Origin: Veillonellaceae bacterium | Lineage (GTDB): Bacteria; Bacillota; Negativicutes; Veillonellales; Dialisteraceae | Direction: 5' to 3' | NCBI GenBank assembly: GCA_025992895.1 | Contig: DAJPGA010000001.1 | Span: 507,001-571,000 of the forward strand | Length of the DNA: 64,000 nt | Part shown: positions 34,343 through 42,674 of the stretch, piece by piece | How the letters are laid out: each line of letters begins with the position of its first letter | Numbering within the stretch: position 1 is the stretch's first letter | Position numbers and translations under genes: made by a program | Notes under the pieces: generated by a model | Database searches by the model: none | What the model was told of the DNA's origin: nothing | The model's input: the letters and a program-made list of their open reading frames with translations, nothing else

Positions 34343-34897
34343 ATGGCAAAAATTTTAGTTATTTCCGGACATCCGCATCTTGACCAGTCTCTGGCAAACC
34401 AGACCATCCTCACCGAACTCAAGAATTCCGGCCTCGACATCACCATCGAAGATCTCTCCAAAATCGGCTGGGACTTCGACATCGAAGCGGAAAGAAAAGC
34501 TGTCGTAGAGGCAGATGCTCTTGTATTTGAATTCCCGCTCTACTGGTACTCCTACCCGGCACTCCTGAAGAAATGGGTCGAAGAAGTCCTCGCTCACGGC
34601 TTCGCATACGGCACCGGCGGAACAGCTCTGCAGGGAAAGGATTTCTTCATTTCCAGCACCGCTGGCGGCCCGGAAGCATCCTACAGCCATGAAGGCCCGC
34701 AGAACCATCCGATCAGCGAATTCTTCTTCAACTTCGACCAGCTCGCAGCCTTCACCGGCATGAAGAAGCATGAACCGGTCATCACCTACGGCTGCATGTA
34801 CGTACCAGGCATTTCCACCGAAGAAGACAAGCAGAAGATCGTAGATAACTGCAAAGCAAGCGCTAAGAAACTCATCGAAGAACTGAAAAAGATCTAA
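34343..34897 (+). CDS. NAD(P)H dehydrogenase (quinone)/KefF-type flavoprotein
   Basis: The 184-residue cytoplasmic protein has the flavodoxin-like fold of two-electron quinone reductases. The phosphate-binding start is VISGHPHLDQSLAN, followed by FEFPLYWYSYPALLKKWVEEVLAHGFAYG in parts (FPLYWYSYPALLKKW) and the STAGGPEASY flavin loop. It would reduce quinones or electrophiles, protecting from redox cycling. AGAAAGAAGG lies ahead of ATG. It is monocistronic, with a palindrome in its promoter region and a strong terminator behind. Confidence 0.87.
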   Translation: MAKILVISGHPHLDQSLANQTILTELKNSGLDITIEDLSKIGWDFDIEAERKAVVEADALVFEFPLYWYSYPALLKKWVEEVLAHGFAYGTGGTALQGKDFFISSTAGGPEASYSHEGPQNHPISEFFFNFDQLAAFTGMKKHEPVITYGCMYVPGISTEEDKQKIVDNCKASAKKLIEELKKI

Positions 34898-34918
34898 GAG
34901 AATTCAAGCAACAATAAT

Positions 34919-34958
34919 AAAAGGACTATCCATGGAGATTTACGGATAGTCCTTTTTT
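34919..34958. terminator. Bidirectional terminator
   Basis: AAAAGGACTATCC and GGATAGTCCTTTTTT pair perfectly around about 12 bases. It lies between two convergent genes. Confidence 0.88.
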
Positions 34959-34969
34959 ATTTCCATTTT

Positions 34970-35470
34970 TTACATGGTGAAGTCGTTCGTCTGGTCGCTT
35001 GTCTTGTCCAGACGGCGGGCGATGTCGTCGTAGTATTCCTTCAGGTGGAAAACGAGAAGGTCGAGGGACGTGCGGACGACGGACGGATCGAAGCGGTCGT
35101 CGCGGGATGTCACGCAGACATCGAGGAAAACATTGTCGTCACGTTCGACGGAATATTTCACGATCGCATGGTGGCCGTTCAGCTGGTTGATATAGTCCAG
35201 GAACGTCTGGCGGGCCGGTCCCTTCGGGCAGGTGCCCAGATGCACGCGGACGAGAAGGTACATGCTGTTATTCGTAATGACAGCCGTCACGACCTTGTGG
35301 CTTGTGCCGGCCGGCAGCGCTGTCATGAAAATCACCGTATCAAAAGAATCATGCACATCCTGACGGCGGAAGAAATTCAGCCCTTCTGCCTTCATATACT
35401 TTTCGAAAGCATCCGCTTTCAAATTCTTATGCCGAACCCCCTGCGGGAACGGAGTCACATTATCTGCCAT
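34970..35470 (-). CDS. Conserved hypothetical protein, YbjN-like
   Basis: The 166-residue soluble protein has no signal peptide or membrane segment. Alternating strands (FDTVIFMTALPAGTSHKVVTAVITN, SMYLLVRVH) and a C-terminal helix (TSLDLLVFHLKEYYDDIARRLD) resemble YbjN/secretion-chaperone-like folds, but I do not recognise a diagnostic motif. ATG 35470 follows GGAGG and starts MADNVTPF; the ORF extends nine codons upstream without support. It is monocistronic. Function unknown. Confidence 0.7.
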   Translation of the reverse strand: MADNVTPFPQGVRHKNLKADAFEKYMKAEGLNFFRRQDVHDSFDTVIFMTALPAGTSHKVVTAVITNNSMYLLVRVHLGTCPKGPARQTFLDYINQLNGHHAIVKYSVERDDNVFLDVCVTSRDDRFDPSVVRTSLDLLVFHLKEYYDDIARRLDKTSDQTNDFTM

Positions 35471-35511
35471 AAAAACCTCCACGCTCAGTAAATTCATTAA
35501 GTATTACTTCT

Positions 35512-35540
35512 ATTATACAGGATACGGAAGAAATAGCCAA
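35512..35540 (-). promoter_or_regulatory. Promoter of the YbjN-like gene
   Basis: On the minus strand TTGGCT and TATAAT are 17 bases apart, about 40 bases before the start codon. Confidence 0.55.
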
Positions 35541-36140
35541 AAGAGCATGAGCGGTCCCATGCTTTCCATGTATGCTGCAGGCGCAGGCAATACCACATCG
35601 GGTGCTCGAAGCCTTTCCAGCAAAAGAAGCAGGGCATGAAATCATGAAAGTTTTTGCATGCCGGGACTATGCCGGAAGGCAACTGGCCGTAAAAAAAGAT
35701 TGCGGAAGGTTTTGCCACTTTGTTCAGCATCCTCTTGATGAGATGAGATATAAGCAGCAAACGATGATGATATAGAAATATTCTATTGCCATTACTTTTT
35801 TATACATTATGCATAAAGGATTTGAACGCCCGGTCAATTTTCAAAACACTTAAAATCATGGTCATTTTGAAAAAAGCTCGATTGTATCGGATATAACTTG
35901 AACTCATTCAAAGGCTTTAAGATGAGTTTGAGTAATAAGACAGCTGTTTAAAACTGTATAACTTAATGAGATTGATATGCTATCTTGTTATGACTTAAAC
36001 ATATCAATAAATAGAGAATGGTCAAGCCTACTATACATTTCGAAAAAAGAGAATATAATGGAAAACATACAAGTTATCGGGCTTCCGGGATACGAGAGAT
36101 CCCAAGCCGAATGTTAAAACAAAGAAATGTGGTGAACGAG
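35541..36140. other. 600-base non-coding stretch before the TauE-like gene
   Basis: No reading frame here is convincing: short overlapping frames on both strands around 35497-35775 lack ribosome sites. The first half is GC-moderate, the second AT-rich. Two inverted repeats stand out: TTTTCAAAA...TTTTGAAAA (35838-35873) and AACTCAT...ATGAGTT (about 35912-35940). They may be operators or part of a decayed gene. Confidence 0.45.
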
Positions 36141-36878
36141 ATGGATCTTATGATGCTTCCAGAATTTGTAAAATTAGCTCTCTTTATGGCAGCCGTATTT
36201 ATTTCAAATATAATACAGGCCCTGACCGGATTTGCCGGCGTGATGCTCTCCATCCCGCCGACCATCCTCCTCTACGGACCAGATATGGCCAAAGCGGTCA
36301 TAAATGTCATCTGCTGGCTCGTATGCGTTCTGCTCATGGTGCAGAACCGCAAATATATCAACCCGAAGGAACTCTTCCGAATCGTTGCCTTCATGCTCGT
36401 CGGCATGGCTATCGGCATTCACCTCTACAACGTCGTGAACCAGGCCATCCTCGTTCCTCTCTACGGCGGCATCATCGTAGCCGTTGCACTGAAGAACCTC
36501 TTCATGAAGCAGTCTAATTCCTCCCTCCCGGCATGGATTGCCATCCCGGTACTCCTCGGTGCAGGAATCATCCACGGCATGTTCGCTTCCGGCGGCGCCC
36601 TCCTGGTCGTCTACCTGGTTGCCACCTTCCGTGACAAAGACTCCTTCCGCGCCAACGTCGCTTCCGTATGGTCGATCCTGAACCTCGTCCTGATGTTCAA
36701 CGACTATTCCAAAGGCCTCTACAACGCGCAGTTTCTCCAGCTCCTGGCACTCGGCGTCATCCCGCTCGTATTTGCCATCTGGCTCGGGAACAAGATTCAT
36801 GACATGATCAACCAGAAAATGTTCAACCGCCTGACTTACTGCTTACTTCTTGCAGCAGGCAGCATGATCCTGATCTGA
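36141..36878 (+). CDS. TauE/SafE-family sulfite/anion permease
   Basis: The 245-residue inner-membrane protein has about seven or eight hydrophobic segments and the family pattern of two related halves, each with a glycine-rich loop: IQALTGFAGVMLSIPPTILLYG and GIIHGMFASGGALLVVYL. Members export sulfite, sulfoacetate or related organic anions, or import sulfur compounds. ATG 36141 follows GGTG six bases upstream; the frame opens 41 codons earlier, in sequence that looks non-coding. It is monocistronic with a terminator behind. Substrate unknown. Confidence 0.84.
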   Translation: MDLMMLPEFVKLALFMAAVFISNIIQALTGFAGVMLSIPPTILLYGPDMAKAVINVICWLVCVLLMVQNRKYINPKELFRIVAFMLVGMAIGIHLYNVVNQAILVPLYGGIIVAVALKNLFMKQSNSSLPAWIAIPVLLGAGIIHGMFASGGALLVVYLVATFRDKDSFRANVASVWSILNLVLMFNDYSKGLYNAQFLQLLALGVIPLVFAIWLGNKIHDMINQKMFNRLTYCLLLAAGSMILI

Positions 36879-36891
36879 TCAATAAAATGGG

Positions 36892-36924
36892 AAAAAGAGC
36901 AGCTCTCCATGGGCTGCTTTTTTC
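36892..36924 (+). terminator. Terminator after the TauE-like gene
   Basis: AAAGAGCAGC and GCTGCTTTTTT pair around about nine bases, followed by a T tract. Confidence 0.8.
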
Positions 36925-36948
36925 ATGCTCTTTCTTCATATTGATACA

Positions 36949-36977
36949 TTGACAAGCGTGAATACATACTCTATACT
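36949..36977 (+). promoter_or_regulatory. Promoter of the ars operon
   Basis: A perfect TTGACA and TATACT are 17 bases apart, 30 bases before the arsR start. The AT-rich spacer with AATACATACT may hold the ArsR operator. Confidence 0.85.
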
Positions 36978-37006
36978 TGCCATATATTACAAGAGGGGGC
37001 TTCAGG

Positions 37007-37372
37007 ATGGATTATAAAAACGATGTACGGATCATAAAAGCGCTGACGGATGAGAACCGTCTGGCGATTCTCCATATGCTGCAGGACGGTTCAAAATGTG
37101 CCTGCGTTATTTTAGAGGAGCTGCACATCACGCAGCCGACGCTTTCGCACCACATGAAAATTCTCTGCGATACAGGCCTTGTCGATTCCTGCAAGTGCGG
37201 GAAGTGGATGTATTATTCGCTGTCGCTGGAAGGCGGCAGGACGCTGCGCGCACTGGTAGAGCGCTACACCATCAGCGAAGAAGCCTATGCGGATTACAAG
37301 ACCTGCGAATTCTGCAGGGATAACGGAGCAGGGGATCCCTGCCAGGATGACGGAAAGGAAGCCGGAAAATGA
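37007..37372 (+). CDS. arsR: ArsR-family arsenic-responsive repressor
   Basis: The 121-residue winged-helix repressor has the recognition helix TQPTLSHHMKILCDTGLV and, in the preceding helix, the metalloid-binding pair Cys31-x-Cys33 (SKCACVILEEL), a variant of the ELCVCDL motif. A cysteine-containing tail (KTCEFCRDNGAGDPC) may add ligands. It would leave the promoter when As(III) or Sb(III) binds. It starts at ATG 37007 behind AGAGGGGG and overlaps the arsenite exporter gene by 4 bases. Confidence 0.93.
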   Translation: MDYKNDVRIIKALTDENRLAILHMLQDGSKCACVILEELHITQPTLSHHMKILCDTGLVDSCKCGKWMYYSLSLEGGRTLRALVERYTISEEAYADYKTCEFCRDNGAGDPCQDDGKEAGK

Positions 37373-38427
37373 GCCAGGAAAAACAGGAAGGCATCAGCTT
37401 CTTCAACCGCTACCTGACGGTCTGGGTATTTCTCTGCATGGCCGCCGGCGTGCTTATTGGTAAAGCCGCGCCGTCCGTGACGGCTTTTCTTGGAAATATG
37501 ACGATTGCAGGGATTTCCATACCGATCGCCATCCTCATCTGGGTCATGATTTATCCCATGATGATGAAGGTCGACTTTGAAAGCGTCAGGGAAATCGGGA
37601 AAAATCCGAAGGGCCTCATCGTCACATGGATCGTGAACTGGCTCATCAAGCCGTTCACCATGTACGGCATCGCCAGTTTCTTCCTCTTCGTCGTATTCAA
37701 AGCGTGGATAGCGCCGGACATTGCGACGCAGTACCTTGCCGGCGCCGTGCTCCTGGGGGCGGCTCCCTGTACGGCCATGGTCTTCGTCTGGAGCTCTCTG
37801 ACAAAAGGAAATCCGGCGTATACTGTCGTCCAGGTCGCAACGAATGATCTCATCATCCTTGTCCTTTTCGTGCCGATCGTGAAATTCCTCCTGGGCGTGT
37901 CCCATGTCGAAGTCCCGTACAGCACGCTTTTCCTAAGTGTCCTCCTCTTCGTCGTCATTCCGCTTGCAGGAGGCATCCTGACACGTATCAGCGTCATCAA
38001 GAGCCATGGCAGGGAGTACTTCGAAAAGACATTCATCCACAAATTCGATAATGCGACGACCATCGGACTTCTCCTTACGCTGATCCTCATCTTTGCCGGC
38101 CAGACTGAAGTCATCCTGTCGAATCCGCTGCACATCGTCCTCATCGCCGTGCCGCTCATTCTTCAGACATTCCTTATCTTCTTTATCGCCTATGGTGCCT
38201 GCCGCATCCTGAAGCTGCCATATGATATTTCCGCTCCGGCAGCCTTGATCGGCGCATCCAATTTCTTTGAGCTCTCCGTGGCCGTCGCCATTGCCCTTTT
38301 CGGCACGACGAGCCCTGCCGCGCTGGCAACCACCGTCGGCGTGCTGACAGAAGTTCCTGTCATGCTCACCCTTGTCCGCATCGCCAATTCGACGCAGGAC
38401 TATTTCCCAAAGAGGAAAGCAAAATGA
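37369..38427 (+). CDS. acr3: ACR3-type arsenite efflux permease
   Basis: The 352-residue protein has ten hydrophobic segments and the ACR3 signature GAAPCTAMVFVWSSLTKGNPAYTVVQVATNDLIILV, seen here with the essential cysteine in GAAPCTAMVF and the NPAYT loop. It expels As(III) by proton exchange. It is distinct from ArsB. Four-base overlaps with arsR and arsC make the three genes one translation unit. Confidence 0.95.
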   Translation: MSQEKQEGISFFNRYLTVWVFLCMAAGVLIGKAAPSVTAFLGNMTIAGISIPIAILIWVMIYPMMMKVDFESVREIGKNPKGLIVTWIVNWLIKPFTMYGIASFFLFVVFKAWIAPDIATQYLAGAVLLGAAPCTAMVFVWSSLTKGNPAYTVVQVATNDLIILVLFVPIVKFLLGVSHVEVPYSTLFLSVLLFVVIPLAGGILTRISVIKSHGREYFEKTFIHKFDNATTIGLLLTLILIFAGQTEVILSNPLHIVLIAVPLILQTFLIFFIAYGACRILKLPYDISAPAALIGASNFFELSVAVAIALFGTTSPAALATTVGVLTEVPVMLTLVRIANSTQDYFPKRKAK

Positions 38428-38834
38428 ATAAAAATAAACCGAGAGTGGCTTTCCTCTGCACGCACAATGCTTGCCGCAGCCAGATCGCAGAAGCTCTGGG
38501 AAGGAAACTGGCGGGAGATGTTTTCGAACTCTTTTCAGCCGGTACGGAAAAGCAGGATCATCTTGACCCGGGCGCCGTCGAATGGATGAAAGAGCTGCAT
38601 GGCGTAGACATGGAAAAGACGCAGAAGAGTAAGACGCTCAGGGATATCCCGGCGCCGGACATCGTCATTCTCATGGGATGCGGCATAGCCTGCCCGGCCA
38701 TGAAGGCCGCTTACGAAGAGAACTGGGGGCTTGACGATCCATCCGGAAAATCCAGGGAAGAATACGAGAAAACAATAAGAATCATAGAACAGCACATTCT
38801 GGACCTGAAAGAGAAAATCCAGAAAGAACGTTAG
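38424..38834 (+). CDS. arsC: Arsenate reductase, thioredoxin-coupled LMW-PTPase type
   Basis: The 136-residue enzyme reduces As(V) to As(III) for export. The P-loop CTHNACRS (Cys12 to Arg18) near the N-terminus, the second cysteine pair in MGCGIACP and the Asp-Pro in LDDPSGKS are those of the Staphylococcus/Bacillus ArsC class, which uses thioredoxin. It ends the ars operon before a strong terminator. Confidence 0.95.
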   Translation: MNKNKPRVAFLCTHNACRSQIAEALGRKLAGDVFELFSAGTEKQDHLDPGAVEWMKELHGVDMEKTQKSKTLRDIPAPDIVILMGCGIACPAMKAAYEENWGLDDPSGKSREEYEKTIRIIEQHILDLKEKIQKER

Positions 38835-38838
38835 CAAT

Positions 38839-38888
38839 AAAAAAGAGCTGAGATGAAATGCCTGCACATTTCGTCTCAGCTCTTTTGT
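38839..38888. terminator. Bidirectional terminator after ars operon
   Basis: AAAAGAGCTGAGATGAAATG pairs with CATTTCGTCTCAGCTCTTTT around CCTGCA. It also ends the converging gene at 38889 and overlaps its stop region. Confidence 0.88.
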
Positions 38889-39236
38889 TTAATAAAGGTA
38901 GGGGAAGACGTCATCCTGGTCCTGATCCTGATCATCGGGTTCATCGTAGTAGATCATATCATCAATGATTGTGGCACTGCTTCCGTCAGAGCCGTAAATC
39001 ATATCGCCGCATCGCATATACGTCCTGCCGTCACTGCCATACGTCATGTCGCCGTCGGTGATGTACATTCTCCCGTCGCTCGAATACGTTGTATCTCCAT
39101 CTTTCCAGTACATATTCCCATTGCTGTCATATGCTTCGTCGCCGTAGACATCGATGATCCCGCTTGCCGCTGAAACACTGAAGGCACACGTGACAGATAA
39201 AATGCCGGCCAAAACAATTGCTTTTAATTTCCGCAT
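38889..39236 (-). CDS. Small secreted repeat protein
   Basis: The 115-residue precursor has a clear signal peptide (KAIVLAGILSVTCAFSVSA-A) and a mature part made of about four 14-15-residue repeats of the form DGDxxYxSDGRxY (WKDGDTTYSSDGRMY, ITDGDMTYGSDGRTY, MRCGDMIYGSDGSS), then an acidic tail rich in Asp-Gln. I do not recognise the family; the repeat resembles short beta-hairpin wall or surface repeats. ATG 39236 is preferred over the upstream GTG. GGGGTG precedes it. Exported to the periplasm or surface. Confidence 0.72.
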   Translation of the reverse strand: MRKLKAIVLAGILSVTCAFSVSAASGIIDVYGDEAYDSNGNMYWKDGDTTYSSDGRMYITDGDMTYGSDGRTYMRCGDMIYGSDGSSATIIDDMIYYDEPDDQDQDQDDVFPYLY

Positions 39237-39363
39237 ATAAGACACCCCGCTTTTGGTACAGAAAGATAAACATAAGACACTGTAACTTTATTCTTTTCTT
39301 TATTGTACTATTCCGCAAAACGGAAGGAAAGGCAGGAAAGCCCCGGCATCTTGCGCTGCTATA

Positions 39364-39798
39364 TCAGACGCCCTGCTTTTCCAGCCTTTTCTCGTACTGG
39401 TCCAGGATATCCTGCATGCTGATGGAGGCCATTTCCTCTTCTGCCTTTTTCTGCACCTGGTCGTAGCAGTCACGGATGACGAGCTGGATATTGACGCCCA
39501 CGCCGCATTCCGGATTCGTGTGCGTGTCCTGATGGAGGAGGGGCTTGTCGCCTTCGACGGCGCGGTAAACGTCCAGAAGGGATATGTCCTTCGCATCCCG
39601 GGAGAGGGCCGGCTTGGCATGGCCTTTGATGCTTGTCAGGAGACCTGCGTTTCTGAGGGACGACATCATCTGCCTCACGAAGGCGGGGTTCGTCCTGACG
39701 CTTTCTGCGATGGCCTGGCTCGTCAGGCTTTCCCTCGCATTCAGCGCAATGAAGGAAAGGATGTGGACGGCATCGCTCACTTTTGTCGAGTATTTCAT
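39364..39798 (-). CDS. Rrf2-family transcriptional regulator
   Basis: The 144-residue protein shows the Rrf2 winged helix: MKYSTKVSDAVHILSFIAL, the recognition region TSQAIAESVRTNPAFVRQMMSSLRNAGLL and wing ISLLDVYRAVEGD. Two cysteines (PECGVG and RDCYDQ) are in the region where IscR-like members bind a cluster, but the third is lacking, so redox sensing is uncertain. AAGGAG lies upstream of ATG 39798. It is divergent from the two sirtuin-like genes, 112 bases away, and is likely to control them. Confidence 0.87.
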   Translation of the reverse strand: MKYSTKVSDAVHILSFIALNARESLTSQAIAESVRTNPAFVRQMMSSLRNAGLLTSIKGHAKPALSRDAKDISLLDVYRAVEGDKPLLHQDTHTNPECGVGVNIQLVIRDCYDQVQKKAEEEMASISMQDILDQYEKRLEKQGV

Positions 39799-39910
39799 GG
39801 AAATCGCTCCTTTGCTGTACATTAAATTATAACAACAGATTGACAGGATGGCAAGAAGTCTGTAATATATGGGTGTAAGAATAATATTTACAGCAATAAG
39901 GAGAACAGCC

Positions 39911-40879
39911 ATGAGTTTTTACGAAGATCTTGTCATGCAGACACAAATGAATTTCCAGAAATATTACGGCATTTACAGAAGAGGCGGCACGCCTTACGAG
40001 CTGGCCGGCCCATCCAAGCTTTCGATGGATGAGAAAATCGATCGTCTCGTTCAGGAAATCCGCGATGCGGACTGCGTCATCGTGGGCGGCGCTTCCGGCC
40101 TTTCTGCGGCTGGCGGCGGCAATTTCTACTATGAAAATAACGATTCCTTCAAGAAATACTTCGGCAAGTTCGAGGAAGTCTACCACTTCAATGGCGCCTT
40201 TGACGGCATGTTCCGCCACTGGAATGACCGTGCAGCCTTCTGGGCATTCCTCGCGACATTCCTTCATACGACACTGACCGCGCCCGTCCGTGCACCGTAC
40301 CATGATCTGGACACCCTGCTCAAGGGGAAGGATTTCTTCGTCATCACGACGAACCAGGATACGCAGTTCATCAAACTCTATCCGGAGAGTAAAGTCGCAG
40401 AGCTGCAGGGCGACCACCGTTTCTTCCAGTGCGCCTCCTGCTGCCAGGATGACACGTGGGATGCAGTAAAGCCCGTAGAAGACATGATCCGCGCCATGGG
40501 AGACGGCATCAAGATTCCAAAGGACATGATTCCGCGCTGCCCGCACTGCGGCGGCGAAGCCTTCCCCTGGGTCAGAGGATACGGCAATTTCCTGCAGGGA
40601 AAGAAGTATGAAGAGCAGTACGAAAAGGCATCCAGCTACATTGCATCACATAAGGATGCAAAGATCCTCTTCATTGAGCTCGGTGTCGGCCGCATGACAC
40701 CGATGTTCATCCAGGAACCATTCTGGCAGCTCACCATGGGCCTGCCGCATGCAAGATACATCGGCGTGAACAACCAGTTCGATTTCCTTCCGCGACAGAT
40801 CGAGGACAAGGGCATGACCATCTTGGGAGATATTGCAGAAGTCCTGACCGCAGCTGTCAAAAAGAAAGGGGAGGAGTAA
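39911..40879 (+). CDS. Sirtuin-like protein with Gln at the catalytic His position
   Basis: The 322-residue protein has an NAD-binding Rossmann fold of the SIR2 family: GGASGLSAAGG in place of GAGxSxxxG, the TTNQDTQF strand where classical sirtuins read TQNID, and zinc-binding cysteines in CASCC and CPHCGG. The catalytic ELHG is ELQGDH, so His is Gln. The same replacement marks class M sirtuins (SirTM), which ADP-ribosylate lipoylated GcvH-L, but no GcvH-L, macrodomain or lipoate ligase gene is adjacent. ADP-ribosylation rather than deacetylation is inferred. AAGGAG precedes ATG 39911. The next gene is a paralog 3 bases away. Confidence 0.83.
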   Translation: MSFYEDLVMQTQMNFQKYYGIYRRGGTPYELAGPSKLSMDEKIDRLVQEIRDADCVIVGGASGLSAAGGGNFYYENNDSFKKYFGKFEEVYHFNGAFDGMFRHWNDRAAFWAFLATFLHTTLTAPVRAPYHDLDTLLKGKDFFVITTNQDTQFIKLYPESKVAELQGDHRFFQCASCCQDDTWDAVKPVEDMIRAMGDGIKIPKDMIPRCPHCGGEAFPWVRGYGNFLQGKKYEEQYEKASSYIASHKDAKILFIELGVGRMTPMFIQEPFWQLTMGLPHARYIGVNNQFDFLPRQIEDKGMTILGDIAEVLTAAVKKKGEE

Positions 40880-40882
40880 GAA

Positions 40883-41710
40883 ATGGACTATCAGGCAATT
40901 GCAGAAAAAATCAAGCAGGCCGACGCTGTCCTGATCGGCGCCAGCAACGGCCTTTCCATTACTGAAGGGCTCCACATCTTTGCGGACAATAAAGCCTTCG
41001 AAGACCTCTTCGGCGATTTCAAAAGAAACTATGGCATCACCTGCCTCCTTCACGGCATGACGGCCCACTGGCCGACCGAATCGGAGAAATGGGGCTTCTG
41101 GAGCCGCCTCATCCACCATTACTGCGCGGAGTACGAAGAGACGCCCGTCATGAAGGACCTCCGGGATATCATCGGACAGAAGGACTACTTCGTCCTCACC
41201 TCCAATGGTGAATGCCACTTCGAAATGAGCGGCTTCGATCCGGAGAAGATTGATGAAATCGAAGGAAACTGGCTCACCATGCAGTGCCGGGCTGCCTGCC
41301 ATGACACCCTTTATCCCGTCCTTGAAAAAGCAGAGGAAATGCACAAAGCAGAAAAAGACGGCCTTGTGCCGGGGGAGATCACTCCGACATGCCCGAAATG
41401 CGGCTCTCCTATGGACATCCATATGATGGGCGCCGCTGACCGGTATGTGGCAGACGACGGCGGCCAGCGCCTCGGCGCATTCCTTGAAAAGTATCATGGA
41501 AAACGCCTCGTCATCCTGGAACTGGGCATCGGCTGGAGAAATCAGCTCATCAAGGGCCCGCTCATGCGCCTTACCGCAGCTGAACCGAAGGCCACCTACA
41601 TCACCATCAACCTTGGCGAAGTCTACATCACAGAAAACATCAAGAATAAATCCTACGGCATCGACGGCAAGATCGCTGATGTGCTGAGAGAAATCAAGAA
41701 AGCCATGTAA
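40883..41710 (+). CDS. Second sirtuin-like protein, Glu at the catalytic position
   Basis: The 275-residue paralog of the preceding gene keeps GASNGLSITEG for NAD, LTSNGECHFE in the TQNID position and zinc cysteines in CRAACHD and CPKCGS. Where sirtuins have the catalytic His it reads EIEGNW, a Glu. The two genes are 3 bases apart with AGGAG in the first gene's end, so they are probably made in equal amounts and may form a heterodimer. Function is not known; classical deacetylation is unlikely. Confidence 0.78.
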   Translation: MDYQAIAEKIKQADAVLIGASNGLSITEGLHIFADNKAFEDLFGDFKRNYGITCLLHGMTAHWPTESEKWGFWSRLIHHYCAEYEETPVMKDLRDIIGQKDYFVLTSNGECHFEMSGFDPEKIDEIEGNWLTMQCRAACHDTLYPVLEKAEEMHKAEKDGLVPGEITPTCPKCGSPMDIHMMGAADRYVADDGGQRLGAFLEKYHGKRLVILELGIGWRNQLIKGPLMRLTAAEPKATYITINLGEVYITENIKNKSYGIDGKIADVLREIKKAM

Positions 41711-41781
41711 GAAAGAGCAGGTAATGAATTCCGCAAGGATCCGTTTCCTGCTTTATAATAGGTAAGAAAGGAGCTGATTCC

Positions 41782-42327
41782 ATGAATATTCCTTCTTCCA
41801 TCGCATCCGATTATGCCCGCTGGCGCAAGTTTCTTCATGACAACGTGCGCTTCCTTATGAAGGGCAGCGAGATACACACTGAAGAACATTGCGCCTGCGT
41901 CCTTCTCTTTGCCCTCCTCATTGCAGAAGAAATGAAACTTCCTCAAGATGACCGCGAAGCCCTTGGCGCCGCTTCCGTTTTCCACGACTCCCGCCGCATG
42001 GAAGACGGCTACGATACCGGCCACGGCGACAGAGCCGCTGCATATTACAGGGAATACTGCGAAAAAGGCGGTCTTTCCTTCGATCAGCGCGTATTCGACG
42101 TCATGAGCTTTCACGACAGGGACGATACCCTCGGCATCGAAGCCATGAAACAGAAGAAACCGCCGCTCAAGGACGAGATTCTCCTTTATAAAATATTCAA
42201 GGACGCCGACGCCCTCGACCGCTTCCGCCTGGGACCCAACGGCCTCGATCCAAGATTCCTCCGGACAAAAGAAGCCAAAGAGCTCGTGCCCTGCGCCAGG
42301 AAGGTATGGGAAGAGAGCAAGAAATAG
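41782..42327 (+). CDS. HD-domain phosphohydrolase
   Basis: The 181-residue cytoplasmic protein has the HD metal site: His in TEEHCACVLLFALLIAEEM, the HD pair in SVFHDSRRM, and the last Asp in FKDADALDRFRLG. The arrangement fits small HD enzymes acting on nucleotides or phosphate esters; the substrate is unknown. AAAGGAG precedes ATG. It follows the sirtuin pair by 71 bases and may share their transcript. A terminator follows. Confidence 0.84.
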   Translation: MNIPSSIASDYARWRKFLHDNVRFLMKGSEIHTEEHCACVLLFALLIAEEMKLPQDDREALGAASVFHDSRRMEDGYDTGHGDRAAAYYREYCEKGGLSFDQRVFDVMSFHDRDDTLGIEAMKQKKPPLKDEILLYKIFKDADALDRFRLGPNGLDPRFLRTKEAKELVPCARKVWEESKK

Positions 42328-42336
42328 CAGACAGAA

Positions 42337-42367
42337 AGAAGAGCAGCCATGTGCCGCTCTTTTTTTG
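42337..42367 (+). terminator. Terminator after the HD gene
   Basis: AAGAGCAGC and GCCGCTCTT pair around CATGT and are followed by seven T. Confidence 0.8.
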
Positions 42368-42674
42368 TTTCCTTGAAATGGACACCCGCAGAGTAAAGAA
42401 TGAATCTTACAAAGTGTCAGTTAGACGCAAATGTATATCATTTATTAAGTATACATAGAAAAAGTTCTTTATAATCGTTCGAATCATGGTAGACAATTGT
42501 CTAGAATTGCTACATAATATCGTCGATTTCATGGGATTTCCAGAAAGAAATAATTGATTTGACAGCATGGATTAAAATAGTATAATTGAGAAAATTAGAT
42601 ATATAGATATCTATATAAATTTCATGTTAGCAGCCATGCCCGGGGAAAGGCATGGAAGAGATGGAGGTTTTAAC
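42368..42674. other. AT-rich regulatory region before the first DKWC gene
   Basis: The stretch holds a perfect 14-base palindrome TAGACAATTGTCTA (42490-42503), a strong promoter (42559-42586) and a leader hairpin CCATGCC...GGCATGG (about 42634-42652) just before the ribosome site. No gene is seen. Confidence 0.6.
42559..42586 (+). promoter_or_regulatory. Promoter of first DKWC small gene
   Basis: A perfect TTGACA and a perfect TATAAT are 16 bases apart. The leader is about 80 bases. The same architecture is found before both paralogs. Confidence 0.85.

Noticed and set aside
35497..35775. Small overlapping frames on both strands before the TauE-like gene
   Set aside because: They contradict each other, lack ribosome sites and resemble no protein I recognise.
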